Origin: Eubacteriaceae bacterium
GTDB taxonomy: Bacteria; Bacillota; Clostridia; Eubacteriales; Eubacteriaceae
Direction: 5' to 3'
Assembly: GCA_012522805.1 (NCBI GenBank)
Contig: JAAYJS010000016.1
Span: 58,258-122,257 of the forward strand
Length of the DNA stretch: 64,000 nt
Shown: positions 17,407 through 26,630 of the stretch, piece by piece
Layout: every line of letters begins with the position of its first letter
Position numbering within the stretch: position 1 is the stretch's first letter
Program-made: the position numbers and the translations under genes
The notes under the pieces: generated by a model
What the model was told of the DNA's origin: nothing
Database searches by the model: none
What the model saw: the letters and a program-made list of their open reading frames with translations, nothing else

Positions 17407-18114
17407 TTATTTGCGCGCTGGTTTTTGAATTTCTTTTTCGTAGTATGCGATTAAAGTTTCCGGATACATCGGGTAGGATTTTTGAAAGTCCACCAACAAT
17501 TGTTCGGCACCGGCTTTATTTTTTAATAAAAGTGTGACTAAAATCAAATCCAATTTAAACAATGGGGCAATGTTTTTGAATTTTCCGGCTCGATTGATGT
17601 AGCTTTTGTAGCGATTAAAGTATGTTAAGGCTTCTTGATCCTTTTTCTGTAAATACAAATTGTTAAACTGCCGATGAATAGCCAATAACTTCGTTTCCTC
17701 TGAAGATTTTTCCAAAGATAAGATGGCTTGGCATTGTGCCGCCGATTCTCTATAAGCTTGATCTTGTGCATAGAGATTGCTAAGAAGATGGCGAATCATA
17801 GCGTCCTTCCACTGGGCACGTACCCAATGGGTATTCAGTCGGCCTTCCAGCTCTTGTATCGCCTTTGGGCGATCTGCCCTATTTTCCGCACGTTTCCAAA
17901 TGTTTTGTAAGGTCATATTAAAACGAAGAGAGGAAAAAATGTGATAAAGCCCTGCAAGGATGCTGAATAAGACGGTCGCTAGGAGCAATCTCGAAATAAA
18001 ATCAGAAAACTCAAAGCCGATGACAACCGAATAAACCGCCACCAAGAACCAAAGAAGTGCCAGCAACCCACCCACTAAAAATTTGAGCTGTTTTTCTTTC
18101 TTTTTATACGCCAT
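17407..18114 (-). CDS. Membrane-anchored protein of unknown function
   Basis: A 235-residue protein with a basic N-terminus (YKKKEKQLK), two hydrophobic segments (about 12-33 and 39-60) and a helical, charged cytoplasmic part that resembles degenerate TPR-like helical repeats (YLQKKDQEALTYFNRYK). I do not recognise a family. It lies at the end of a minus-strand cluster after acylphosphatase and Hsp33. The start may be the ATG at 18114 or a TTG at 18123; neither has a strong ribosome site, so coupling to the upstream stop at 18120 is likely. Confidence 0.6.
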   Translation of the reverse strand: MAYKKKEKQLKFLVGGLLALLWFLVAVYSVVIGFEFSDFISRLLLATVLFSILAGLYHIFSSLRFNMTLQNIWKRAENRADRPKAIQELEGRLNTHWVRAQWKDAMIRHLLSNLYAQDQAYRESAAQCQAILSLEKSSEETKLLAIHRQFNNLYLQKKDQEALTYFNRYKSYINRAGKFKNIAPLFKLDLILVTLLLKNKAGAEQLLVDFQKSYPMYPETLIAYYEKEIQKPARK

Positions 18115-18119
18115 CGACT

Positions 18120-18398
18120 TCAAAAACGCACCATCAAGCCTTTCTCATCGTCGACAAGGGGTAAGGGTTCAGAGTAAGTGTCATCGATGCGAATAAAAGT
18201 CTGTTCCTCTACTAGGTTCTTGATCAATTTGTTCAGGGCAGCCGGAGATCCTTGCAGTTCCATTTCTACGGAGCCATCCCGTCGGTTGCGCACCCGGCCG
18301 GTCAAACCCAAGGATTCCGCAAGCTGTCTAACCGTCCAACGAAACCCGACATTTTGTACGCGGCCGGTCATCCGGTAGTAATTGCGTTGTGTACTCAT
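18120..18398 (-). CDS. acyP: Acylphosphatase
   Basis: A 92-residue acylphosphatase, which hydrolyses carboxyl-phosphate bonds such as acetyl phosphate. The phosphate-binding loop GRVQNVGFRW with its arginine and the later catalytic Asn in GRVRNRRDGSVE are both present. Usual length. It overlaps hslO by 4 nt and its stop overlaps the start region of the next gene. Confidence 0.92.
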   Translation of the reverse strand: MSTQRNYYRMTGRVQNVGFRWTVRQLAESLGLTGRVRNRRDGSVEMELQGSPAALNKLIKNLVEEQTFIRIDDTYSEPLPLVDDEKGLMVRF

Positions 18399-19276
18399 AG
18401 AATCTTCTTATCTAGGGCATAGTCCAGAAGCGTCGCAATTTCGTCCGATGAAAAAGTATAGGTTTTGTTGCAGAAATCGCATTTCACTTCTACTTCCTCT
18501 TCCTCCTTCAACTCTTTTAAATCCTTCTCTCCGATGGCTAAAAGGGCTTGGCTGACTTTCTGATGGCTGCAATCACAGACATAAGCGAGGGGCTTTTCAC
18601 CGAGAAATTGGGGATCAAAATCTTTTAGCAAATGTAGGATCAATCCCTTCGCATCATTGCCACTTTCAATGATATCGATCACGGAATCGCTTTTTGCCAG
18701 AAGTTGTTCCAATTGAGTGACTAACCGCTCATCTGCAAAGGGCATCAGTTGAAGAACAAACCCACCGGCCAAGGTTACCCGGCCTGCATCGGACACTTGC
18801 ACCCCCAAGGCGATGGATGTGGGAATTTGTTCCGACATCGCATAATAATAGGTTAAATCTTCTGCAATTTCCCCTGTGATAATGGGCGACGTCCCGATAT
18901 AAGGTTCTTTTAAGCCGATATCCTTAATGACGCTTAATTGCCCTTCTCCAATCAAACTGCCGATTTTATCGGTGTCGAAACCTTCCACATCGGGGTGTGT
19001 AACATAACCTTTAACTTCAACTTGGGGATTGGCGGTGACGGTCATTGTATTGACGGGTCCATCGCCCTTCATTTGAAGCGTCAGAACTTCATCTTCGTTT
19101 TTCATCATGCCGGCCATGAGAGCGGCACCGGTAATGAAACGTCCAAAAGCAACCGTCACACCTTTTGATAATTGGTGGGTCGCCCGTGCATCTTCGCACA
19201 ATTGTGTGGCGATACAAGCATAAATACGTATTTGTCCTTCCGCAGCCGTTGCGGATATAATTTTGGCTTTAATCAT
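18395..19276 (-). CDS. hslO: Redox-regulated chaperone Hsp33
   Basis: A 293-residue Hsp33. The C-terminal zinc switch is intact: Cys234-x-Cys236 (CDCSHQK) and Cys266-x-x-Cys269 (CDFC), which on oxidation form disulphides and activate the chaperone. The N-terminal domain shows MKGDGPVNTMTV and GGFVLQLMP, typical of the family. Its start overlaps the end of the lipid kinase gene by 4 nt, so the two are coupled. A peroxide-activated holdase fits an anaerobe exposed to oxygen. Confidence 0.95.
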   Translation of the reverse strand: MIKAKIISATAAEGQIRIYACIATQLCEDARATHQLSKGVTVAFGRFITGAALMAGMMKNEDEVLTLQMKGDGPVNTMTVTANPQVEVKGYVTHPDVEGFDTDKIGSLIGEGQLSVIKDIGLKEPYIGTSPIITGEIAEDLTYYYAMSEQIPTSIALGVQVSDAGRVTLAGGFVLQLMPFADERLVTQLEQLLAKSDSVIDIIESGNDAKGLILHLLKDFDPQFLGEKPLAYVCDCSHQKVSQALLAIGEKDLKELKEEEEVEVKCDFCNKTYTFSSDEIATLLDYALDKKIL

Positions 19277-20247
19277 TGTTGTTTTAAGTCCTTTGTTTTA
19301 GTATTTTTTTCATAAAAGAAAGAGGGAATGCGCGCAAAGCGCAGGGCTTTAGGCACCACTTCGAAGTGTACCGACTCCGATTCAAAGAGAACGCCATCGT
19401 AATTGCCTATGAGGTTTTGTCCATCTAAAGGATTGAAAGACCCCGACACCACCTCGTGGCCTTGAATAGCCGGGTGACCGTAGTGGGTGCCCTTCTTGTA
19501 TTTAGGCAATAAGCGCGCTATCTCTAAAAGTTTTAAATCTGAAACCATACAAACTTCCAGAATGCCGTCGTCGATTTGAGCATTGGGCGATGGATTGTAA
19601 CCGCCACCATAGTAACCTCCATTGGCAACAGCAATAAAGAGATAGTCGTCCTCTCCTTGGATGATTTTACCATCCATTAATTGCAAATTGTAAGCTATTT
19701 TTCTGATAGGGCGCTTTGCCAAACTTTTAAGAATGCCAAAGGGGTAAGCGTGTTTACCCAACGATGGGACGGCTTCCAACACATTGTAGGTGTTTTCCAA
19801 CACCACGGCATCAAACCCCACAGACATGACGTTAACGCAGTAAATATCGTTGATTCTGATGAGATCTATATAGTCCAACTCATAAAAAAAGGACCCTCCC
19901 AATAAATCTAACAATCGGTACTGCTGACCATATAAGGTCTTTGAGAGATCGTTCGCCGTACCTAAGGGAATAACCCCCATGGGGGTTTCCGTACCTTGTA
20001 AGGCATTGGCCACCTCGTTGATGGTGCCATCGCCACCGCAGGCATAGACGACAACCTCTTCCCCATAACGATCCGAAAAGGTTTTAGCCAATTCTGCGGC
20101 GTGGTTTTCGTGTTCGGTGTCGATGATGGTAACCATATTGGAAACATCCGTCATGTCTATAAAACGCGACAAAGCCTTTCTTGCATAACGGCCATGCCCC
20201 TGACCGGCATGGGTGGATATAATATAAAGTAGATGGTGATCTTTCAT
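19273..20247 (-). CDS. Diacylglycerol/sphingosine-type lipid kinase (DagK/YegS family)
   Basis: A 324-residue lipid kinase. The catalytic-domain signature is ACGGDGTINEVANAL, followed by GVIPLGTANDLSKTL; the C-terminal sandwich domain contains NGGYYGGGY. The family phosphorylates diacylglycerol or related lipids at the membrane face. It is the first gene of the cluster with hslO, acyP and the unknown membrane protein. The exact lipid is not identifiable; DgkB-like recycling of diacylglycerol is most common in Firmicutes. Confidence 0.85.
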   Translation of the reverse strand: MKDHHLLYIISTHAGQGHGRYARKALSRFIDMTDVSNMVTIIDTEHENHAAELAKTFSDRYGEEVVVYACGGDGTINEVANALQGTETPMGVIPLGTANDLSKTLYGQQYRLLDLLGGSFFYELDYIDLIRINDIYCVNVMSVGFDAVVLENTYNVLEAVPSLGKHAYPFGILKSLAKRPIRKIAYNLQLMDGKIIQGEDDYLFIAVANGGYYGGGYNPSPNAQIDDGILEVCMVSDLKLLEIARLLPKYKKGTHYGHPAIQGHEVVSGSFNPLDGQNLIGNYDGVLFESESVHFEVVPKALRFARIPSFFYEKNTKTKDLKQQ

Positions 20248-20474
20248 ATTGTTCCTTTAATTTATTTATAAATCATACAACAATCACCATTAAAACCTCA
20301 TGGTTTAATGGTGAACTTTCTCATATTATACCTAAGTGTTCCTAAATTAGTATTAAAAGTACCTTCGTCAAATCTGCCTTGAGCGACGGGACGATGCCCT
20401 GGATATTGCATAAAATTACATTTAGTGAGAAAATAGCAATAAGAGAACAGAGCGATGAACAATATTGTAACAGA

Positions 20475-20490
20475 TGTTTCACGTGAAACA
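20475..20490. other. parS site 1 (ParB centromere)
   Basis: TGTTTCACGTGAAACA, a perfect 16-bp parS identical to the Bacillus consensus. It lies between the lipid kinase and the YedK gene, about 18 kb left of dnaA. ParB is encoded at 56562 in this window. Confidence 0.95.
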
Positions 20491-20530
20491 CCATCTGGTT
20501 GCAATTCATTTTTGTGACAGGAGTTTGATA

Positions 20531-21130
20531 ATGTGTGGACAATACTATGTAGAAGAGGATTATATCGAACGTATGATGTGGGTTTACCCACATCTCAAGA
20601 AACCTTTAGGTGACCCGCCAACAGGTACGATGAAGCCTTCCCTTCAAGCGCCGGTTTTATTAGGTCATCAAAATGTGAAGTCATTGGTTCCGATGACGTG
20701 GGGTTTTCCGACATTTAAAGGTACAGGACTGCATATTAATGCTCGAAGCGAAACGGTATTGGAAAAAAGGACTTTTAAAAGATCCCTTCAATTAAACCGC
20801 TGTGTCCTCCCTGCTCATTGTTATTACGAGTGGGATACCAGCCACAACAAGATCACCTTCTGCAGAAAAGACAAAGAACTTTTATACTTTGCCGGTATCT
20901 ATCGAACCTATGCTGATACACAGCGTTTTGTCGTCCTCACAACGAGGGCAAACCCTTCGGTGGCATCGGTTCACCATAGAATGCCTTTAATTTTAAGAAA
21001 CACCCTTGACATTGAAAGATGGCTGTCCAATTCTGTGGAATATCCAATGCTGCTGGACATCACACCCGACCCCTTGGAGATGAGCTATCGTGCAAAACAA
21101 ATTGGCATTTTAGATCTAGGAGACCAATGA
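20531..21130 (+). CDS. yedK: SOS response-associated peptidase / abasic-site DNA crosslinker (YedK, HMCES family)
   Basis: A 199-residue SRAP-domain protein. The start at 20531 gives MCGQYY, where Cys2 is the residue that covalently caps abasic sites in single-stranded DNA; a longer start would mask it and lacks the AGGAG found at 20518. Other family marks are NARSET, RCVLPAHCYYEW (with the active Glu) and VHHRMPLIL with its His. It is coupled to the following SGNH gene by stop-start overlap. Confidence 0.93.
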   Translation: MCGQYYVEEDYIERMMWVYPHLKKPLGDPPTGTMKPSLQAPVLLGHQNVKSLVPMTWGFPTFKGTGLHINARSETVLEKRTFKRSLQLNRCVLPAHCYYEWDTSHNKITFCRKDKELLYFAGIYRTYADTQRFVVLTTRANPSVASVHHRMPLILRNTLDIERWLSNSVEYPMLLDITPDPLEMSYRAKQIGILDLGDQ

Positions 21131-21786
21131 TGACAAATAGAGATAAAAGAATTTTAATTTTTGGAGATTCCAATACTTGGGGCTATTGCCCTGAAAATGC
21201 TACAACCTTGCGAAGCGATCGCTATGAGGATAGCGTCCGATGGCCGGGTGTTTTAGAGAACGCTTTAGGAGAGGGGTACATCGTTTTGCCGGATGGTTTA
21301 AACGGACGTACCACCGTTTGGGAGGACCCCTTGGAGGAGTACCGATGCGGCAAAAATCAGATTATTCCCTCCATCAGCGTTCATGCCCCGCTGGATTTAT
21401 TGATCATCATGGTGGGTACCAACGATATGAAAAGCCGATTTAACGCTTCTGCAGAAGAAATTGCCCGAGGTGCTGGGGTTTTAGTGACTCGCGCCCTCAG
21501 TCTGCCGGAAAAATTTGTGAACACTCCAAACATTCTACTTGTTTCCCCTCCCGGTTTGGGCGATATCGATAGCGGTCCCTTTCGAAATACCTTTGTAGAT
21601 GCTCAACAAAAAATGAAATTATTGCCCCGTTATTATCGCTATTGGGCAAAGTTGTGTGATGTCAACTTCTTCGATGCTACTGCAATCGTAAAAGCGGATT
21701 CGGAGGACGGTTTGCACCTGAATCGATCCGGGCATAGGAAACTGGGTCAGGAGATCGCACCGGTTGTAAAAAAACTTTTGCTTTAA
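21130..21786 (+). CDS. SGNH/GDSL-family hydrolase
   Basis: A 218-residue esterase-type enzyme. Block I is FGDSNTWGY (nucleophile Ser), block II carries the oxyanion Gly in LNGRTT, block III is MVGTNDMKS, and the Asp-x-x-His pair is SEDGLHLN near the C-terminus. No signal peptide, so cytoplasmic. The ATG at 21130 has AGGAG 7 nt upstream; a second ATG 3 nt earlier is possible. Likely substrates are acyl or acetyl esters of sugars; nothing nearby narrows this. Confidence 0.87.
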   Translation: MTNRDKRILIFGDSNTWGYCPENATTLRSDRYEDSVRWPGVLENALGEGYIVLPDGLNGRTTVWEDPLEEYRCGKNQIIPSISVHAPLDLLIIMVGTNDMKSRFNASAEEIARGAGVLVTRALSLPEKFVNTPNILLVSPPGLGDIDSGPFRNTFVDAQQKMKLLPRYYRYWAKLCDVNFFDATAIVKADSEDGLHLNRSGHRKLGQEIAPVVKKLLL

Positions 21787-21888
21787 AATAAGTACTTTGA
21801 AAAAACTCGTATGTTTTGTTCACATGGTGTATAATACTAGAGTAATTCAAACCATCGACTACCTCGGTGGTTTTGGGAGGAATCAAAA

Positions 21889-23076
21889 ATGACCAGATAT
21901 TGTGGAACCGTTGCCCGAGGGCTTTTAGCTCCGATTGTAAAAAAAGGCGATGATCTCATTACCATTATCGTCGATACAGTCCTAAATGCTTGTCAAGGCG
22001 AAGGTATTACGTTAAAAGAAAAAGATGTCGTTGCTGTTACGGAATCCCTCGTAGCCAGGGTACAGGACAATTATGCTTCTATCGAATCGATTATCAAGGA
22101 TTTTAATGAGAAGTTTGACGATGAGATTGCCGTTGTCTTTCCGATTTTGTCCAGAAATCGCTTTTATTTGATTATGAAAGCCATTGCTCAAACAGGTAAA
22201 AAAATCAAGGTGTTTTTTAGTTACCCCACCGATGAAGTCGGCAATCCCCTCATGGATGTCCAATTGTTACATGAGAAAGGGCTCAATCCCTATCAAGATG
22301 TCTTGGATGAACGGGCCTATCGAGAATTGATTGGCGACTATGGTGGCGTCCATCTGTTTACAGGAATCAATTACGTTGATCTGTATAAAGATACGGCGGT
22401 ATCCGACAATGTCAGCGTTTATTTCACCAATAACCCATTAACCGTTCTCGATTATGCCGACGAAATTTTAGTCGCCAACATACACGATCGCGATTACCTC
22501 AAGCAATTATATCAAAGTAAAGGTGCCAAAAAAGTCTATACCCTTGCCGATATATTGAATCAACCCGTTGACGATTCCGGTTTTAACTCGGAGTATGGTC
22601 TGTACGGATCCAACCTCGCCACGCCGAATAGTCTGAAACTCTTTCCACGGGATACCCAAGTGTTTGCAGAGACTTTAGCCCAAAGGTTAAAAGAAGCCAC
22701 CGGTATTTCTATTGAAGCGATGATTTATGGCGACGGTGCTTTTAGAGATCCCGTAGGAAAAATTTGGGAGTTGGCGGATCCTGTCGTATCCCCTGGTTTT
22801 ACTGAAGGTTTAAAAGGAACCCCCAACGAAATCAAATTAAAATACATTGCGGATAACGAACTGAAGGATCTGGAAGGCGAAGATGCCAAAGCTGCCATGA
22901 AGCAAGCCATTCGAGAAAAATCAGACGATTTGATGGGTGAAGAATGCACCTTGGGTACCACCCCCAGACAAATCACCGATTTGCTCGGAAGCCTCTCGGA
23001 TTTGGTTTCGGGCTCCGGCGATAAAGGCACACCCATCGTCTTGATTCAAGGTTACTTCGACAACTACGCTTCATAA
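21889..23076 (+). CDS. CofE-like protein (coenzyme F420-0:L-glutamate ligase family)
   Basis: A 395-residue protein with the F420 ligase fold; the N-terminal part reads GLLAPIVKKGDDLITIIVD and KDVVAVTESLVARVQ, and the C-terminal part has DGAFRDPVGKIWELADPVVSPGF. CofE adds glutamates to F420-0 with GTP. No other F420 genes (cofC, cofD, fbiC) are in the window, and Clostridia generally lack F420, so a different acceptor is likely. Good GGGAGG site before the ATG; TATAAT at 21830-21835. A hairpin follows the gene. Confidence 0.72.
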   Translation: MTRYCGTVARGLLAPIVKKGDDLITIIVDTVLNACQGEGITLKEKDVVAVTESLVARVQDNYASIESIIKDFNEKFDDEIAVVFPILSRNRFYLIMKAIAQTGKKIKVFFSYPTDEVGNPLMDVQLLHEKGLNPYQDVLDERAYRELIGDYGGVHLFTGINYVDLYKDTAVSDNVSVYFTNNPLTVLDYADEILVANIHDRDYLKQLYQSKGAKKVYTLADILNQPVDDSGFNSEYGLYGSNLATPNSLKLFPRDTQVFAETLAQRLKEATGISIEAMIYGDGAFRDPVGKIWELADPVVSPGFTEGLKGTPNEIKLKYIADNELKDLEGEDAKAAMKQAIREKSDDLMGEECTLGTTPRQITDLLGSLSDLVSGSGDKGTPIVLIQGYFDNYAS

Positions 23077-23107
23077 CCTTTTTATTTTAAAATCGATACT
23101 CACTTAA

Positions 23108-23138
23108 AATCGCCAAGCGCCAATCGTGCTTGGCGATT
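23108..23138 (+). terminator. Terminator after the CofE-like gene
   Basis: Arms AATCGCCAAGC and GCTTGGCGATT with a 9-nt loop, followed by CTATCTTTT. The remaining gap up to murA (23467) holds a probable promoter, TTGTTA (23374) -16- TATAAT (23396-23401), and otherwise nothing I can name. Confidence 0.7.
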
Positions 23139-23466
23139 CTATCTTTTATCGCTTTTCAGACCATCAAAACTTCTTTTTTTCAATCTTCATGTAGACACCA
23201 ACCAAACTCCATGTTGTCCGTGATCTAAAAACAGACCGACTATCATTGCGATACTTTTATTTTATCAACGTTTTTGTTGCGTCGAACTACCGTTAGGCCA
23301 CCCAATCTTAACTTAAGTTTTCTAAGGTTTGTAGATCTTCGATTACTAAAAAGTCAAGAAATACTGATGTTGATTGTTATATCAATGGATTATGTTATAA
23401 TGTTTATTTGAGAATTACGTACAAAAATGATGTATCCCATTGAAGTGATATGGAGAGGAATGTATT

Positions 23467-24726
23467 ATGGAAGTATTTGTGATTGAAGGCGGACATCCCT
23501 TAAATGGTGAAGTCTGCATTTCAGGCGCTAAAAATGCCGTTTTAGGCTTAATCCCCGCCGCTATTTTATCCGGTGGGTCTTGTAAGATAGAAAATGTACC
23601 CCACATCAACGACGTCAACAAATTAATCGATATTTTAGAAAAAATTGGGGCTGAAATATACAAAGAAGAAAACACCTTGATTATTGATACCAGCAGGCAC
23701 ATCGCCCACGATTGCTCGGATTTCCAAGAGGAAATGGGAAAAATGCGAGCATCCTATTACCTATTAGGCGCATTGTTGGGACGTTATCGACAAGCTGTTG
23801 TTCCTTTGCCCGGTGGCTGTAATATCGGCGACAGACCCATCGACCAGCACATTAAAGGCTTTGAAGCCTTAGGGGCAAACATAAAAATAGAGCACGGCTT
23901 GGTCAAAATGGAAGCCGACCGTTTAATCGGCGCCAATATTTACCTAGACGTTGTATCCGTTGGAGCAACCATCAATATTATGTTGGCGGCTGTTTGTGCT
24001 GAAGGTACAACCATCATTGAAAACGCGGCAAAGGAACCCCACATCGTAGACGTAGCCAACTTTTTAAACTTAATGGGCGGCAGTGTCCGCGGCGCGGGTA
24101 CAGATACCATTCGAATCAAAGGGACTCAAGGTATGTACGGTTGTGAATACTCGGTGATACCGGACCAAATTACAACCGGCACGTATATGATTGCAGCCGC
24201 CGCTACCGGCGGTAATGTCTTAATTAAGAAGGCAATTCCCAAACATATGGAGGCCGTTTCCGCAAAGCTTCGAGAAATGGGTGTCATCATAGAAGAATCT
24301 GTAGATTCCCTAAGAGTCATTGGTAAAAGGCCCTTAAAGGCCGTACGGGTTAAAACCCTACCTTATCCGGGATTCCCAACCGATTTGCAACAACCAATGG
24401 CCGTTTTGATGACCGTTGCCTCCGGGAACAGCACCATTACAGAGACCATTTTCGAAAATAGATTTAAATATATCGATGAATTGAGAAAAATGGGTGCCGA
24501 TGTCGTCATCAACGGACGCGTCGCCAGCATCACCGGTGTGGAAAAGCTATCGGGTACAAAAATCGCCGCAACAGATTTAAGAGCCGGTGCCGCAATGGTT
24601 GTAGCCGGTTTAATGGCAGATGGTGAAACACGCATTTCAAACATCGAACATATTGATCGGGGTTACGAAAATTTTGAGAGCAATATTCGAGAATTGGGCG
24701 GTATTATTCGCAGGGAAACGCCTTAA
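23467..24726 (+). CDS. murA: UDP-N-acetylglucosamine 1-carboxyvinyltransferase
   Basis: A 419-residue MurA, first committed enzyme of peptidoglycan precursor synthesis (enolpyruvyl transfer from PEP to UDP-GlcNAc). The catalytic cysteine is present as Cys118 in LPGGCNIGDRP, so fosfomycin sensitivity is expected. Other marks: GAKNAVLGLIPA near the N-terminus, YPGFPTDLQ and RAGAAMVVAGL. Full length. It sits upstream of a deacetylase and YycJ/HtrA genes, as often in Firmicute origin regions. Confidence 0.95.
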   Translation: MEVFVIEGGHPLNGEVCISGAKNAVLGLIPAAILSGGSCKIENVPHINDVNKLIDILEKIGAEIYKEENTLIIDTSRHIAHDCSDFQEEMGKMRASYYLLGALLGRYRQAVVPLPGGCNIGDRPIDQHIKGFEALGANIKIEHGLVKMEADRLIGANIYLDVVSVGATINIMLAAVCAEGTTIIENAAKEPHIVDVANFLNLMGGSVRGAGTDTIRIKGTQGMYGCEYSVIPDQITTGTYMIAAAATGGNVLIKKAIPKHMEAVSAKLREMGVIIEESVDSLRVIGKRPLKAVRVKTLPYPGFPTDLQQPMAVLMTVASGNSTITETIFENRFKYIDELRKMGADVVINGRVASITGVEKLSGTKIAATDLRAGAAMVVAGLMADGETRISNIEHIDRGYENFESNIRELGGIIRRETP

Positions 24727-24762
24727 AGCCCCTACCTTCGCATAGAAAGTTGGTAAAAAGCG

Positions 24763-25632
24763 ATGCGAGTACAATCTACGAAGTCCTATCTAAAGATTAT
24801 CTTGATTCTATTCTTATTAATAGGTATTGGTTGTTTTTTGTTTTTATTGAAAGACAAATCTTACAAAGAACATCAAATCGATACGAAACAAGCGCTTTCT
24901 TCGATACATGAAGGCATCGATAAGACAAAAGTACTGGAGCAAAACTACCGCCATCACTATACGAAGACCCGCCACCAACACCTACGAGAGCTACCCCAAG
25001 ATGTTAAAGAAAAAATTATAAAGGGTCAAACCGATGGTTTAAAGATCGTGTTTTTAACCTTTGATGACGGACCTACGGAACACACTCAGGAAATCTTAGA
25101 CATTTTGGAACATTACGAGGTTCAGGCCACTTTTTTTGTCAACACATATGAAGATCAGGAGCAGACATATCGGGAAATAGCGAGAAAAGGCCATCTGTTA
25201 GCCAATCATACGCAATCCCATAACTACAAATTATACGACGATACGGATGCTTTTGTTGCTGATGTCCATGCTTTAGATGATTACTTAAGCAAAACATCTA
25301 GGGGGCGGTATAGAAAAGGGATGTTTCGTTTCCCCGGAGGATCTCTCAACGTCAATGCACCTTGCCGTAAAGCCATTTTAGATCGGGGTTACAATTACGT
25401 CGATTGGAATGTCTCTTCAGGAGATGGCTTCAGCGATCCGGTTCCCGTACCCCAGACCATTGCCAATGTCGTCAACGGCGTACGGCAACACAACGTCTCC
25501 GTTGTGCTGTGCCACGGAGAAACGAAAGAGAACACTCGCAAAGCCTTGCCTGACATTTTAGAGATTCTTTTAAAAGAAGGTTATTCCTTTTATGTCATGG
25601 ATTCGGACTTACCTTATACCAGACACATTTAA
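24763..25632 (+). CDS. Membrane-anchored polysaccharide/peptidoglycan deacetylase
   Basis: A 289-residue protein with an N-terminal membrane anchor (about 10-30) and an extracellular NodB domain. Motif 1 TFDDGPT supplies Asp101/Asp102; motif 2 HTQSH supplies metal ligands His149 and His153; motif 3 FRFPGGS follows; the C-terminal His is in LCHGETKE. This is a metal-dependent deacetylase of cell-wall GlcNAc or MurNAc residues, consistent with the murA neighbour. It lacks the spore-specific context needed to call PdaA. Confidence 0.87.
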   Translation: MRVQSTKSYLKIILILFLLIGIGCFLFLLKDKSYKEHQIDTKQALSSIHEGIDKTKVLEQNYRHHYTKTRHQHLRELPQDVKEKIIKGQTDGLKIVFLTFDDGPTEHTQEILDILEHYEVQATFFVNTYEDQEQTYREIARKGHLLANHTQSHNYKLYDDTDAFVADVHALDDYLSKTSRGRYRKGMFRFPGGSLNVNAPCRKAILDRGYNYVDWNVSSGDGFSDPVPVPQTIANVVNGVRQHNVSVVLCHGETKENTRKALPDILEILLKEGYSFYVMDSDLPYTRHI

Positions 25633-25676
25633 ATCCCAATAACATCCGATGCTCATGGATCCTATGGCAATTTTAC

Positions 25677-25707
25677 AAGTCGGTTGCGCTGCAACCGACT
25701 TTTTTAT
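25677..25707 (+). terminator. Terminator after the deacetylase gene
   Basis: Arms AAGTCGGTTGC and GCAACCGACTT around a 3-nt GCT loop, followed by a run of T. A strong intrinsic terminator separating the deacetylase from the YycJ-HtrA pair. Confidence 0.85.
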
Positions 25708-25818
25708 CAGTCAAAATCATACGATAACATGGATCTGATATGAACATGAATCAAAAATTAAGCCTCGATAAAGCAATAACGTTTAGGATCAATCCATAGC
25801 AAAGTGACAGGAGAAACG

Positions 25819-26607
25819 ATGAAATTTTGTAGTTTATACTCGGGTAGTTCAGGCAATAGCCTTTATGTTTCCGCAAAGGATACCGCTATTTTAGTCGATG
25901 CGGGTTTAAGTGGAAAGCAAATAGAAAGAGCCATGAATGCCCATCAGCTCAAGCCGGAAAAGTTACAAGGTATCTTGGTAACCCACGAACACCGAGACCA
26001 CATACATGGCGTAGGCGTCTTATCCAGGCGTTACCGCTTGCCCATCTACGCCAATGAAGACACTTGGCAGGCGATGGAAAATAAATTGGGTAAACTAAAA
26101 CCCGAACTCATCCGTATCATTCCCGAAAGCCAACCCTTTCCCCTGGGAGATTTGGAAGTTAACAGCTTTTCTATTCAACACGATGCGGCGAATCCCGTCG
26201 GTTTTACCTTGCACGACGGCAAAAAAAATATCGCCATCGCAACGGATACGGGCTGGATATCGGAGGATGTGAAAACCATTATGAGCAAAATGGACTTGGT
26301 TGTTTTAGAATCCAACCACGATCTTGCCATGTTGGAGTCCGGTTGTTACCCCTATCCCCTCAAACAACGCATTAAAAGTAGTATTGGCCATTTATCCAAT
26401 GTAGATGCTGCAGAAATCGCCTGTTATTTAGCGCATCAAGGCGTTGCACACATCATATTGGCTCACCTCAGTGCAGAAAACAATTACCCACTTTTAGCTT
26501 ATCAAACCGTGGCGACAGCCCTCGAAAAAAAATCAGTCCGTCCGGGTAAGGATTTAAACCTTGCTGTTGCTAAGCGTTCCGGACCCGGCACACTCACTAC
26601 TTTATAG
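25819..26607 (+). CDS. yycJ: MBL-fold metallo-hydrolase, YycJ/WalJ family
   Basis: A 262-residue metallo-beta-lactamase-fold protein of the WalJ family. Metal-binding signature THEHRDHIHG and the late Asp and His (ATDTGWIS, LAHLSAENN) are present. In Firmicutes walJ is linked to walRK and htrA and influences coordination of cell division with replication, probably acting as a nuclease or phosphodiesterase. Here htrA follows but walRKHI are not in the window. The ATG at 25819 is preceded by ACAGGAG; a GTG at 25804 is too close to that site. Confidence 0.88.
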   Translation: MKFCSLYSGSSGNSLYVSAKDTAILVDAGLSGKQIERAMNAHQLKPEKLQGILVTHEHRDHIHGVGVLSRRYRLPIYANEDTWQAMENKLGKLKPELIRIIPESQPFPLGDLEVNSFSIQHDAANPVGFTLHDGKKNIAIATDTGWISEDVKTIMSKMDLVVLESNHDLAMLESGCYPYPLKQRIKSSIGHLSNVDAAEIACYLAHQGVAHIILAHLSAENNYPLLAYQTVATALEKKSVRPGKDLNLAVAKRSGPGTLTTL

Positions 26608-26630
26608 ACCTTAGGAAGAAGGAAAACATT

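Noticed and set aside
20298..20593. Minus-strand open frames covering parS site 1 and encoding VSRET or FHVKH
   Set aside because: The apparent conserved peptide is just the parS palindrome translated; there is no ribosome site, and the frame overlaps the yedK start.
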